Part shown: piece after piece, positions 34,481 through 47,797 of the stretch
Layout of the letters: the number at the start of each line of letters is the position of its first letter
Numbering within the stretch: position 1 is the first letter of the stretch
Source of the DNA: Adineta vaga
Taxonomy: Eukaryota > Rotifera
Assembly (NCBI GenBank): GCA_021613535.1
Contig: CP075497.1
Coordinates: forward strand, 6,076,001 to 6,140,000
DNA: 64,000 nt
Direction of reading: 5' to 3'
The notes under the pieces: generated by a model
The model's input: only the letters and a program-made list of their open reading frames with translations
Told to the model about the DNA's origin: nothing
Databases searched by the model: none
Program-made: the position numbers and the translations under genes

Positions 34481-35761
34481 ATGATTGAGCAGCCAACTGA
34501 TTTATACACTAAGAATCATTCACAAACAATTCCACATTATCAAACAATGACAAATCTCCTATCATCTTCCTATCTTTCTCCATCACCACCATCGTCGACA
34601 ACTTCAACAACATTGCCACCTTCATCATCATCATCATCATCTTCGTCTTCTCCTTCATCGACAACAAACTGTACTAATCATGATCTTTTTTATTCTTCGT
34701 CTATCTACCATCATTCAGCTGAAGTTATTGTTAGTCCACATCGTTCATCTCTAATGAATTCAACACATTCATCATCATCATCATCATCATCTTCATTTCA
34801 TTATCCTCATCAACAACAAAAAATTCGAAATCGTCCTAGTGATCAAACAGATTCTGATTGTGATCTTGATAGTTCATCGAATTCAATATTATCATCATCA
34901 TCATCATCAACAACACATAATATTAATTTAACAAATTCATCGTCGAAATTAAAAAAACGACGAGCTAATTTACCGAAAGATAGTGTAAGTAAAAAGAATC
35001 ATTTCTGTGTTCGACATTAAAAAATGAATTTTCTTTCCAAATTCTAGGTACGAATACTAAAAACATGGTTATATGAACATCGTTATAATGCTTATCCTAC
35101 AGATGATGAAAAAGCGAATCTTTCTCGTCGCGCTGATTTATCTATTAATCAAGTTTGTAATTGGTTTATAAATGCTCGACGACGTATTTTGCCTGATTTA
35201 TTGAAAAAAGAAGGTACTGATCCAAAAAAATTTACTATATCCAGACGATTTTCTCGTGATCAAAAACGTTTGTCACCATCATCAGCGATTTGTTCGACTA
35301 GTGGAGAAAATACTTCAACTGAAAGCATTACTACAACAACAGTAACAGATAATTCAGCGTCCCAACCACTTGTGAAAATTAATGTTATTACTGAACGTAG
35401 TTCTTCACCTTCATTAATACTTGCAAATAACTCAAATGTGCTCAATAAACAATTATCACAGCAGATAGACAACTCATCATCGACTGATCCTTGTTGTAGT
35501 GTATCAACGAGGCATCATGTTCTACTAAAATCTATTCGTGATCCAACCGTTATTAATCTAATATCAACTGATTCGAAACAAGCACAAACACGTTTGATAT
35601 GTTCACCGGATTCGTTATCAACATCATCGAATTCAACAAATAGTTCAAGTGGTGATCTTGCCGGTTTTCAACTTCTTGTTGATGTAGCTGTAAGAGAACT
35701 ACATAGAATACAACAAGGAAATGGTAATAGCAATGGTAATTTAGCGCTCCTTTGCAACTGA
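34481..35761 (+). CDS. TGIF: TGIF-class TALE homeobox transcription factor
   Basis: Two exons (34481..34984, 35048..35761) encode 405 residues. The N-terminal ~150 residues are a Ser/Thr-rich low-complexity tail with long serine tracts. The homeodomain begins [11 protein letters not shown] and crosses the intron into [22 protein letters not shown]. The Tyr-Pro within AYP is in the three-residue TALE loop. Helix 3 is [20 protein letters not shown], with the [11 protein letters not shown]-reading segment. The motif continues [15 protein letters not shown], which is diagnostic of TGIF and distinguishes it from MEIS/PKNOX. TGIFs repress TGF-beta/Smad and retinoid target genes. The intron inside the homeodomain is phase 0. 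Confidence 0.94.
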
Positions 35762-36923
35762 ATATTCCCTGTGTCTTCCTTTAAACCTTTTGCCAAAAAT
35801 CAGTCCGCCATTTCTGTTTTCTTCTTCTTCATATGTGTGCGTGCGTGTGTGTGTGTGTAAACAGTATGTTTTTTTGTTCACCCTCGTTGATAACCCTGGT
35901 TTCTTCTGCTTCTTCTTTTTCCTGTCTTTGGTCAACATTGTTTTCTTTTGTTCATTTTCTTTTCCGATCATTTTGTTTGTTTATTCGTTTTTTTTCTTGT
36001 TTCACTTTTTTCTCTTTTTTTTACGTTCAGGGTCCTTTGTTTCTTTCTTTTCGTACATGGTGCTTTAGTTCATTCATAAGATGAGGAATAAACAGAAAAA
36101 CATATAATGGTATATATATATATTCATAGAAATATATATATATATATACATATGTCAAAAAATGTTGAAGATATTGAATTAATATGATTTCTTGACAACG
36201 CCTTCCTTTTGTCAATTCAATTAAGAGGAAGAGCTATTATCGTGAATTGTTTCTTTACTCGTATGAGGAAATATCTTGTTTTCTCAATAAACAAAAGAGC
36301 ATATGAAATGTTGTTTACATTGACAGTCAATTAAAAAAGCAAAAGAATCTTTATGTTTAGTTGTTACTCATGTGTATTTAACTGATGTTTTTCTTTTTCT
36401 TTCTTTCTCTCGCTCTTTAGTAATAACTCGATCAATTTGATTGATGATTGTTTAGTAGAAACAATTGAAGATTTGTCTTTCTTTAGCTTAATCTCGTTGA
36501 CCAGAGTACATTTACTTTCATCGATCGTAAAGATGAGCGTGATGAGATGATTGATCATAAATGTGTTTAATCGTGCGCTAGCATAATGGTGAATGATGAG
36601 ACATACTCATAGTGGATGACTGGAATGCGGCGTTGATTATCGTTCAAGTTCATCGTTATTCGCTCGATTACATTGCATTTACCTATCATCATTTGATGAC
36701 AACCGATCAATCGTAATCAGTAAAAACACGATATCGTCATAATCTCTTTTTCGAGATGAAAAGTCTAGTCAAATAGATTTCTGACATATTTATAGTTATA
36801 TATATATATATATATATAGGATAACGATTTTCTTTGTTTGATAAGAAGGAAACAAATTTGATTACATATAAAGCATTTATTTTAAAAAGAATAAACGTAT
36901 ACAAATAAGTAATCGAATTAGTC
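35762..36923. other. Convergent intergenic region with TA microsatellites
   Basis: 3' flanks of TGIF and IQCA1. GT run at 35842-35858 (tgtgcgtgcgtgtgtgtgtg) and TA runs at 36111-36123, 36132-36149 and 36797-36818. No gene seen. Confidence 0.5.
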
Positions 36924-39900
36924 TTATTTCTTTTTCTTGCCTTTTTTACCCTTTTTACCTTTTTTACCTTTACCACCTTTCTTTTTTCCTTTTTTTCCTT
37001 TACCATCACCTTCACCAGATTCTTGTTCTTCGAGAAATCGTTCATGTTTTTTTCCTAATGGAGTTTTTTTCCACCAACTCTATAAAATAAAACATCATTT
37101 AAATTACTATAGAAACGTCGAAGACATTCGTTTTTTCTCTCTCTCTCTCTCTCTCTCTTTCTTTCGAATCATACTTTCAATGCATTTTCTTCTTCTTTAT
37201 ATATCGCATTACGTTGTGTTAGACCAGAAATAAAATCAGAAGCTTGTAATGGATGTTTTGCCATTTTAGCTAAACGTCTTTCTGTTAGAACTTCAACAAT
37301 TGTATCATGAATATGTCCAGATGAATAAGCATCCGATAATTTTGCTAATGATGTCAAATCAAGTGTTGGAGTTATAATACCACCATATTTAGGAATCAAA
37401 GTTTTCCACAATACTAAGAAGATAAAAAGAGAAAAATTGATATTAACTATATACTTTTTGATCTATCGTCATTTAATTGATATCTATTCATTTCATTTGA
37501 AATACTCAGATTATCAATTAGCACTTGATTAAAGATTGTATGTATAGTATAGCTTCCGTACGCTATGACAATTGTCTAATCTGTTATTATACTACATTAT
37601 TTGACAGCTGACGTCAAAATGTACTGGTTTCTAAACTTTCATATTGTCTGAAGGTCGTTGATATTGATTTAGAAAGCAAATGACTAAAGTACTCACATAA
37701 TCGAGTGCCATATTCTGGACGTGGTAATAGAATACAACGTGAAAAGACTTTCATCATTGGTTTTGGAGTTGCTTGGTAGGGTTCATTTGAAATTCCAACT
37801 AATAAAACTCGATCTCCATGTTTAATTAATTTCAGCCATTTTGGTAAAGCTTTCGCCAAACGTTTTGGTTCAAACTACATAAGAAAAAGAAAGAATCGAA
37901 TATGATTATCAATTCGTCTTTTCATACTTGTTTTTCTTCAGGTTTCAACTTCTTTTTGTATAATTTCTCACAATTATCAATCAAAATTACTGTTGGTTGT
38001 AAAGATTTGCCAACCTATGTATAAAATCAAATAAATGAAAAAAAAATCTAATGATTGATTTACTTTTGAACATAAATGTAACAACATTTTTCTTCCTTCT
38101 TTTTCACGATAAGTTTCAAAAATATTTGACGGTGTTATATCAAATAAATTAGCACCCAATTCATTGCATATTGCATGAAGTAACATATGTTTACCACATC
38201 CACGAGGTCCACAAATAAGTAAACCTTTCACCTGTGGTGCTGTTTCATGAACTTTTTCTGATCCTAAATAGATTCCCATAGAATAAAAGTTTTCAAATCA
38301 ATCAAGAGATTTTACAAACCAAATGGTAAAACTCCATATAATGCAGCTAATTGTTTTGCATCATACATAGTTGGCATTGGTTCATGTTTAGCTTGACGAA
38401 CTAAACTTGGTAGGTAATTAAAATCACCAATGAAATCATCAAGAGCAACTTTTGGTGGACGAACTATGATACGATTCATAACGAGTTCTTCATATAAAGA
38501 TTCGATCGTTCGATCCGGAGTCAAATCTTTCTCTTTCTTCTTCTTCTTCTTCTTCTTCTAAACAAAGCAAACCAAACACAAGATATAGATTTTTCAAATC
38601 ATTCAATTGATTTATTTTACCTTCTTCTTCTTCTTCTTCTTCTTCTTCTTTTGTTTAGTTTTATCAATCGCCTAAAATAACCATTTGGAATTGGACTTTC
38701 GCCTGGGAAATAAAACTACAAACCGCTTTTAAGTTTTTCAATTCTTCACGCATCAAGGCATCGACTTCAATTCGAACTTCATCGACAACTTCAGCTCGTT
38801 TTTCTTCTTTAACTATTTCAGCATCATAATTTTGTTCGAAATTACTCGATTCATCTCGTGTTTCCCAAAAATCTAATTTATAACAAAGAAAGTTAGACAG
38901 ATGATTTCTATTCAGAATTTACTTTGATATGTTGTTGTTGATGGTTTAATCATTTCATTAACAAATTCCGATTCAGGTAATGTCCAACCTTCATCATCAT
39001 CCTTCGAGAAAGAATAAAAATGAATTTTTTAAACGTATTTATTGATAATTACATACTTTCTTCTTCTTCTTCTTCTTTCCTTTCTTTCCTAAAATGAAAT
39101 AATTCGTTATTTTTTCTTTTTAAAATTAGAATAAGTGATAATATTACCTTTCTTTTCTTTCTTTTTCTTCTTTCCTTTTTTGCCTAAAAAATTAATCAAA
39201 TAGATACACAAAACATCTCTAAAAGTCATTTACCTTTCTTATCTTTTCCTTTCTTGCCTTTACTTTCCATTTTCTAAAAGCCAATTCGAATAAGTAAATT
39301 TATAAATAATTAATTGTTTTAAATCTTACAGCATTAAGTTCTGCTTGTACTTCACCAAGTGTTTTATTTGCAAAAATTGCATTCGATCCACCATCATCTT
39401 CATCTGGAAAATCTGGAAATTTCTTCGAAGCATTTCTATAAACAAACATTGATGATTACATGGAAATGAAAAGTTAATTTCATTCATACCGGCATTCAAT
39501 AAACCATTGACGAATTTGATCTTGTAAACGTTCTTTCATATCAGGTCCTTCTGTTTGTTTGATTTTTTCACGTGTTGCTATTAATGCTTGTTGATAATTA
39601 ATTTCATGTTTTTCTTGTCGTTTACGTCGTTCATCTTCATTGGCTCGAACATTAGCTATTAAATGTTTTAATGGATCTTTATGGAATGTTGGCATAGCCT
39701 AAAAATGTATGTAGAAAGAAATATCAATGCTGAAAAAAAACATCTTACCATTCCTAGAAACATGTATTCTTCATCACGAAATTTTTTTGCTTCTCGTCGT
39801 ACAACATGTCGCCGATAGTATTTCTGAATAATGGTTGCGGCTAAACTTTTATCCATTTTCGATTCTCCCATATTTGCACGTTGTCGAGCACGTTGATCGT

Positions 39901-40651
39901 TCAATCGTAATTCTCTAATTTGTTTTGCACGTAAACGTCCTTGTCGAGCTCGTTCATGAGTTTGAATAATTCGAATTGCATCATCCATTGACATTATACC
40001 AGTACCATCTGGTTTTTCATTTTCCGATGTCATTCGTGCTAGAATTTGACCAAGAAGTCGTTCACGTTTTTCGATTGCTTGTGCACGTTCAAGTACGAAA
40101 TAATTTGGAATGGGAATTTCTAAATCAGTCTAAAACAAATACAAAAGATTTTCGATGACATTTTTCTTATAGAAATTAACTAACTGGTGTTAATTTTAAA
40201 TCAGCAAGAATATCATCAAAATAATGATATTCTGAATAATCCATAGTAATCATTTCATGTTTTAATTCTATAATTCGTCCCATAACACCATCAAGAACAG
40301 CTCGTATCAATCGTCTTTTTTGTGGATGTACTATTTGATCATAACATTGTTCTAATTTTCGGAATATTTGTACATATTTCACAAACATTGTCGCAACTAA
40401 TTGAAAAGCTGCATTGATATCCTGTTCAAAGGAGAATAGTCTATTTTTAAAATTCCATCAAAATATGATTACATACGGTTTCTGGTGCTCGTGGTTGTGC
40501 TGGCGTTTCGATAGCCAGCATATCGGCCACGGCAAGTTGTGCATCCTGCCATTGTTTGTTATACGAACTAAAAAATAGATTAGAATTTATTTATATTTTC
40601 TCGTATGAACGAGAAAAAACAAGAACTAATAGACACTTACATATGCGACAT
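36924..40651 (-). CDS. IQCA1: IQ and AAA domain-containing axonemal protein (DRC11-like)
   Basis: Multi-exon gene on -, starting at 40651 with an 11-nt first exon (MSH, then [18 protein letters not shown]) and ending in a Lys/Gly-rich tail at 36924. N-terminal helical region: [23 protein letters not shown], then [11 protein letters not shown]. An IQ motif follows ([19 protein letters not shown]). Two lysine-rich blocks come next, partly coded by (AAG)n. The AAA part has [20 protein letters not shown] (Walker A), VILIDNCEK (Walker B) and [12 protein letters not shown]. Exon order and content match IQCA1, a nexin-dynein regulatory complex subunit (DRC11) of motile cilia. Walker A ends GKH in place of GK[ST], and Walker B has DN in place of DE, so ATP hydrolysis is doubtful. 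Expression is expected in ciliated cells. Confidence 0.9.
37136..37158. repeat. (CT)n microsatellite within an IQCA1 intron
   Basis: An uninterrupted CT run of about 23 nt lies in the intron just before the last coding exon (read on -), serving as an exaggerated purine/pyrimidine tract. Confidence 0.8.
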
Positions 40652-41048
40652 AGTTGTATGCCGTTTATTTCGCTTCTAAATGCATCGTATATGTATATGA
40701 TCTATTCTCATTTGAGAAATTGCTTCTATAGCAACGAACCTTGATATTGATGGCAAAGTGCATAAGTGTGTTGAAAAATTTCTTTGGATGCAATAAATAA
40801 AAAAAGTGAGTTAATGATGAAAGACGACGACGTGCGTAGGGAAAGAATTATATAAATTTCCTTCCTTTTTTTTGTCAAAATACATTTTCATTCTGTTTAT
40901 TTCGACTGTAACTGAAACAAATGAAACCGTTAGGAGAAAAATTATTTTGTGAAAACAGTTTTGACATTGTTTATTAATTTCATCGTTGAAGAATATTATT
41001 TGGTTTCGTTATTGACGATCCAAATGTTCTTGCTGTCGAGCATCGGCG
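40652..41048. promoter_or_regulatory. Divergent intergenic region, IQCA1 / WAC
   Basis: 397 bp between the two divergent start codons. On the - strand an acceptor-like gcatttag precedes the IQCA1 ATG by about 27 nt. No core promoter motif assigned. Confidence 0.4.
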
Positions 41049-42834
41049 ATGTATGATAGTAAACATAGGACAACAGATACACAAATCTATGAAAACCGGA
41101 AAGACGATAGCGGTTATTCCGTAAGTTAAAGAGAAAAAAAGATGCTTGTTGTATAAGTAAATCAATCTATATTACAGTCGACTAAACGAGAGTGGTCTTT
41201 GCAAACACATGGATTCGATGATGAAGCATCAAAGCATCGAAAATATATGCGAACGCAATGTAAAATACTTCACCTGTTTTATCGGATTATAATATAGAAA
41301 ATTCCTTTGATTGATATTTTAGCTTCGTCAAATACTCGAGTTGTATCCAATTCATCGTCATCTCAACAGCAACGTCAAAATGGTGATAAAAAAGCTGTTA
41401 AAGATGTATGTTTAATTCTGTGAAATTAATCTTTGTTTGAAAAAATAAATTTTATTTAGACGAAAAAACCGCTACGCGTGTCCGGTGATTGGTCTGAATT
41501 CAAAAGTTCGACAGGTTTGAATAATTTGAACAAATAGATTTCGACTTTGTTTTTCTTTTTAGGCAAAACATATTTTTATAATTGTAAAACGGAAATATCC
41601 CAATGGGAGAAACCGAAAGGTTGGCCATCGGATGAATCGAATCGAACAAGTACATCTTCCACTAGTCGAAATAAGAAAGGTGACAATTCTTGTTATTCAA
41701 GAAAATTTATTCTTATATTTCACGATTGACATCTTCTAGAATCAACAACAAATGTATCACCCTCAGTTCGTACTCGACATAAGATGGAAGATTCATCTAC
41801 TCAACGGACACTTTCCCATAATCCCAATCATAAATTAACGTCAGAAAATTCGATAAATCATCAAAATGGTAATCATCTATTTCAAGAATCTAATGAACAA
41901 TTAACCATTCCTTCACATAATCGTCTCCCTAGTCCAGGTTATTGCAATATAAAACTAGAGAAATTTGACTTTATTCAAATTTGTTTTTTCATTTTTAGGT
42001 GATGACAGTTCTCGGATGTCCTTTGCATCGACCAGTAGCAAAGAATCAATCACAACTACGACTAATATGAAAGAAAATAATGGAAATATTCTACATTCAT
42101 CTCTTTCTGAACCTGGTAAAACTCAAAGTGAACTTTTTCAATGAAAATACTTTTTATTTTCATCTGTTTCAGTTACAACTTCCGTATCTGATATTTCATC
42201 GACTAAACCAATGGCTCTAAATGGTAAGACAACTGTCTTTTAAAATTTATAAATAAAAAGGAATATTTTTGTTTTGAAGGAAATGACACCAAACATACAA
42301 ACACTCGATCTAATATGTCTGCACTACTAAATACAGATTCTACACAAATGTACGTCATTGAAATATTATATCTAGAACCTTTGATTTGTATATATATTTT
42401 TTTTTAGTAATGAAAATGAATCAAGTCTATCAACAGTTTCCAAACAAGAACGTGAACAAGAAATTCAGAAATATTATCGTGCTGAATTAATACAACATTT
42501 AACTGATTGGTCATCGACTCAATTAGAAAAACAGGTATGAATTCATGTTTATCTAAAAATCTATATTTATATATACATGTCTATTTAGTGTTTAAAACTT
42601 TTCGATGACTATTATGGCTATAGTGCAAAAACATCGGCAGCACTTGTCGAATTGAAAGGAAACAAATCGAATTTTCGTATTCTTGAAATAAAACGAAATA
42701 TCTTAGCTCAGAAGTAAATGAAAAATTCTTTTTTTAACAAACTAACTTTAATTGAATGGTAAATTCTTTCTCTTTTCAGACTCCTCCGGTGTCAGAAACA
42801 TGCGAAAGAACGAAAAGATGACCAACACTTCTAA
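41049..42834 (+). CDS. WAC: WW domain-containing adaptor with coiled coil (WAC)
   Basis: About ten short exons from ATG at 41049 ([18 protein letters not shown]) to TAA at 42832-42834. The single WW domain is [33 protein letters not shown]. It has the first Trp in DWSE, the YFYN aromatic block and the second Trp and Pro in QWEKP. The middle is Ser/Thr/Asn-rich. The C-terminal helix ([17 protein letters not shown] ... [35 protein letters not shown]) matches the WAC C-terminal coiled coil. In animals WAC recruits RNF20/40 for histone H2B ubiquitination and acts in mTOR and Golgi control. Most introns are 50-70 nt. The protein is shorter than vertebrate WAC because the disordered middle is reduced. 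Confidence 0.88.
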
Positions 42835-44634
42835 AATGATCCTTTTTTCGCGTTTTTTTAAAATGTTTTGTCATACCGATTTCTTTAAATATTCTCTTCT
42901 TTATTTATCACCTTGCAGCAATGTGCATTTCTATGCACAATAAAGTGAAAAATATTCGTTGGAAGTCGAAGAGAATATCCCAATATTTTCCTTTTTTTTG
43001 TTTTTCATTGTGTCAGATAAATCTAATTCTAAACATTTTCTGGCCTATCTTTATTGAGCTGCTTAGTGATGATCGAAATTCTCTTTTTTCTTTTGATTGT
43101 TTCTGTTTTTTTCTTCTTCTTTCCACATTCAACTGATTCTTTCCTTTTTTTCTCTTTCTCTTCTCTTGATGTGTTCTACTTCGTACTGTATTATTGTGTA
43201 TCTTGGTTTTGTTGTTTTTCTTTTGCTCTTTTGAAAAAGTTATACACTATATATACATATATATATATATAATTGAAACATGATACTTGTGCAGAAGACC
43301 AATAATGGATAATTTATAAAAAAAAAAGAGTATTTATCCTTATTTTTGCTCCGAAAAAATTGAAGAAATCTTAGAGATCAGTGATTATTTTGATAAGTAA
43401 TCAAGATTAACTAATTAGTGCGTTATGTAGATATCTTTTCTTCTCTTCAGGTAGAGTTCTCAGATATAAGTATATTTAATCGAGAAAGTACATATTTTTA
43501 CCTAATAGCATCGCTTCAAGCAAATGAAACATCTTAAAAATACGACGCTGTGTATGACATAAAATAGTGAGATGGTGTTCTTGTCTAAAATTCAATGAAT
43601 TCTGACGCCATATCATTTGTATTGGACAAAACTACATATAGTTCAGTTATATTTTTAGAATAAAAAGAAAGAGTACTCTTTGAAAGCTCACGTTATTTTA
43701 AACATAAGACAGATTGTAATACATTGATGAGATAACGTGGTTCTCAAAATAAACCAATTCATTTCTTTTACTCTTCAGTAATTATTCAATAACGCACTTT
43801 TCAATAGGATTAAGTGCAAAAAAACAGGATCTTATATTAAATTTAGTCCAATAAACATTTGTTTTACACAATCACATGTAAATTATCTTTATCGATGTGT
43901 ATCAAAGTTGATACATGAAAAAGACAAGTCAATACTTTCTATTACAGGTTAAAACTTTAGCTCATTTTGCTCTTGTCCTGCTACTTTTTACTAGTTTCAA
44001 TGAACCATCTGGGTGGGAACTTTACTTTATTTATGACATACGTTGCTTCAAATGATGGCATGATATTTCAAATATTCCTCTTTTTCTTTTCTTCTTTTCT
44101 TTTCTTTCTTTCCTCTGTTCTTGTCTTTAGGCTCGTTCGAGAAGTAATGGAGGTTTCTTACGTACATGCACGCACACGTAGCCATTCTTCTCGTTCTGTG
44201 TGAAGTCGCAGCTTCATCCGTCTCTCCGAACGGACGTCGTTTTTTTTTGTTTTTCCACTAAGAGAAACAATGCACACCCATCAGGATTGCCTTCTTAATA
44301 TTATAATCATATAGTTGTTGTTGTTGTTATTGTTGTTTTGCAATACCTTCATCGCTGACAATCAAATACTATTTATTTCATTAGAAAAGCTCGAGAGAAA
44401 GAAAATTCAAACGATATTCAAGTAAGATTAAATGCTGTGTCATCCTTTCATCGATGGAAAAGATAAAGATAAAGAAACAGAATGCATCGAGCAAAACAAG
44501 TTACCGCGATGTATGTTGCGTGTTTTATAGCTATGAAACAGTTATTAAATAATAAACTTTGTATTCCATGTATTAAATATTATTTTATTTTATAGATTTA
44601 TCTTAATGAACGAGTGAATCTTTTGATAGGAAAT
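42835..44634. other. Intergenic, gene-poor
   Basis: 3' flank of WAC and 5' region of the nuclear receptor. A TA run at about 43246-43272 and a GTT run near 44315. A possible noncoding leader exon (ending ttcaagtaag near 44420) precedes the receptor. No other gene seen. Confidence 0.4.
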
Positions 44635-47513
44635 ATGATGCATAGATTAATGAATGAAGGTAAGTAGTAAGTAAGTTTTGATTATGATCTGTATTGTTTG
44701 TTATGAAATTTTAGTAACGAATGAAGAAAATAAATGTACATTATCACCAGTTAATCAGACATCGACAAGTGTTGTACGAAAACGAAAAGTTCGTCGTGTC
44801 AAATCATTGATCAGATCATCAGTTGACAAGCTAGCACAAGAGAAAAGACAAGAACAAAATGCAAAAAAAACATCGACAAATACATCTATCGATAAACGAC
44901 CTTTTCCTTTTGGACATTGGTAAAAAGTTGAATCCCATTTATAATATATATATATATCGATTAGATGTTTCTAGTCGAGTTTGTACAGACAAAGCAACCG
45001 GTGCTCATTATGGTGTGCCAACATGTGAAGGGTGTAAAGTAAATCTCTAATTGATCACTAAATCTGCTTCGAAGGTTTTACTGCTCGAATAATGTCATCT
45101 GAAATATATTCTCATTGAAATTAGAGCGATGATATTTTGCTCTATACAAAATTTTTCTTGACCTACATTAGATAAAAGAAACATTTGAACAAAAATTAAC
45201 GAATTTACTAACTGATATTTGTTTTTAGGGCTTTTTTAAAAGAAGTATATTAAGAAAAGAAAAATATCGATGCTATTTTGGTGATAAATGTATAGTCAAT
45301 ACTGACAATCGTAATCGTTGCAAATCGTGTCGTTTTCAAAAATGTTTGACAGAAGGAATGTCTGTTGAAGGTAATTCGTTCAAATTATATGATTCTTAAC
45401 TCTGTTGTTTTTTCTTATAAAAGGCGTTCGTATGGGTCGAATACCCAAATCCGTTAAAGAAAAAGCTTTAGCTGAACATCTAACATCAAGTGTAGAGAAT
45501 GAAGATCCAACTCAATTATCACCATCTCATATTCCATCATTAACTTTAAATTCAATTAATCCATTATCAACATCTTCAATGGTCGATTTACCGTTAATTG
45601 ATGAACATTTACTTTTTGCTGATTTAGATGCTGTACCTCTCGATAGTCAATCAAACTGTCATACACCACCACCGATAACAGCAACAAGTATAGCATCTTG
45701 TTATCGATATGAATTGCCAGACAATTTTACTATTGATGAAACTAAACAAGAAGATATGGAAGATGATAATCGAATTGTTCGATTAAATCCAACTGCATTG
45801 ACGAATTATATGACTAATTGTGAAGAACGTTTTGCTATGAATGTTATTGAACGAATGAAAACTATTATTCAGAAAATTTCACATCCAACACCATGTACAG
45901 AACTTGACTATGAAGAATCATCATTTATTCGACATCTTCGATGGAAAATGTTTGATTTAAGTAATACATACAATGGACGAACAAGACAATTAATTGAACG
46001 AATGAATAGTTTGATTCATTTACAAGTAAGTTCACGCAGAAAAAGACCAATTTGATTTTATTCTATTTCTCATACTTTCCATTTAGATTGATGATTATCC
46101 AGGAAAATCTTCGTCATTACAAGATATTTGGGCAGGTTTAACAGGTATTGTTCGATATAAAGAACTTTTAATTTTAAAATTCATTTGTATTTGTAGATGC
46201 TATTCCATTTCATGTGAAAAATCTCATCACATTTGCGCGAGAAGTAAATGAACCGTGTCGTATGTGTGTTCTTAAAATTTTAAATTAATCTCGGCTAAGA
46301 ATATTTTCTGTGAAAGACATATTGACATAGGGTCATTGCACCGTGATTTCATTTTCCAAAAGGAAAACGTACCTAAATATACTGAATGATCTAGAAACCA
46401 GGAATTAATAAAATATTAATTTAAATCTATATTTAGATGCCTGCAGTCAATGAGATTGACGCGGATGATTTCCATAAAATAATGAACAATCGTTTATTTG
46501 ATTTTTGGCTTGTAAGGATAATTTTTTTGAACTTTGTGTCACGAGATATGTTAACTATATTCCTAGATCAAACATGCTCCATTAATATGCAACAACGAAT
46601 CATATATGATGCTACCTAATGGGCTTCAATATACTCGTGAATGGATGAATAAAATTATTGGAGAAGAAATGGTTCAAACAATGTTTCAGTTCGCAAATAA
46701 ATATAATGAATTACAATTAACGCATGAAGAACATGCACTCATATTCCCTGTTGTGATTTGCGTGAAGGGTAAGAATCTTATTTAAAACGAGCCTTTTCTT
46801 TCTAGTTAAGACATGATTCAAAAAATATTTTCTCATATTTCCTTTAAATATAACATTTTTAAATACATTCAAGATAATTATATCTAAGTTGATGATAATA
46901 GTACAGGACAACTTGTTACATAGCTTTCGTTTTAATTGAACTTATTAATATGAAATTCATATTTTATTGCAGATGAAACACTTCAAGATCAAGATACAAT
47001 TCGTTGTATTCAATGTTGTTATCTATATGCATTATACATTCAAATGTTAACAACACGTACTCAATCACAAGCTAAAACTGTATTCCGCAATCTTCTTCAG
47101 GTACAATAAAATATCATTTATAGTTTGATAATTCTATTTTTCATATAAATACTATTAGATATTTGCTTACCTACCATTGTTAAATGAATTACAAGAGAAA
47201 AAAGTTGGGTCACTTGTACCTCCAAGTAAGTTCCGAATAGTTTAATTCATCTTAGATAATTCCTTTTAATAAATATGCATAAAACCCTTTTTACCGAACA
47301 TAGTTAATACTAATCATCGGAATTTCTGCACGCTTCGTCGTTTCATACGTGATGTTCTTTTATTAGAAAATCATGGTAGTTTCTTTTGTGTGGTTTGTCC
47401 TATACTTTCGATTCGCTCATTTGTTTTTTTTTGATTCGTGTGTTTATTATTTGAAATTTCGAAACAATTCTTCAATATTTCTTTTTATTTTAGATACTGA
47501 CGGTGAATCATGA
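44635..47513 (+). CDS. Nuclear receptor, NR1 (E75/Rev-erb/PPAR-like) type
   Basis: Twelve exons join in frame to 568 residues: 44635..44659, 44715..44919, 44975..45038, 45229..45370, 45424..46025, 46087..46144, 46197..46243, 46437..46511, 46567..46768, 46973..47100, 47159..47225, 47304..47375, 47494..47513 (13 blocks, the last 20 nt). The DNA-binding domain begins [28 protein letters not shown] (P-box CEGCKG) and continues through CRFQKCLTEGMS. The extension VRMGRIPKSVKEKA resembles E75, Rev-erb and PPAR. The ligand-binding domain is visible from KNLITFAREMPAVNEIDADDF through FDFWLIKHAPL and ALIFPVVICVKDE to RRFIRDVLLLENHD. No AF-2 motif follows, so it may lack helix 12 and act as a repressor. 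A long linker separates the two domains. Ligand and exact subgroup are unknown. Confidence 0.9.
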
Positions 47514-47797
47514 TGAAGGATAATACCATTTTAGTTTCTTTTTATATTGCTCAATGTTGTAGTCTGACATTTGTTGTGTGATTTTCTTCTGTCCTTGTAT
47601 CTGTTTGTATGTGTGAATATGTATTTAAAAAAAAGAAGATGAAGAGAAAAAGAAAGCAGCCGATGAAGAAAAAAAGAAAACCTTGATGAAATAAAGAGAA
47701 TAAGAAAACTGACACCAGTTGTTCTATTCATTTCAAATGACAAGGAAATCAATCGTGGAAGCAAAGTAGGTGTGAAGAGAATATGAATTAGTTCGAT
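47514..47797. other. Convergent intergenic region
   Basis: Short 3' flank between the nuclear receptor (+) and the orphan membrane protein (-); purine-rich near 47630-47710. Nothing else seen. Confidence 0.4.

Noticed and set aside
36797-36818. TA run as a possible cruciform or regulatory element
   Set aside because: Simple TA microsatellites recur at several places in this window and carry no further structure.
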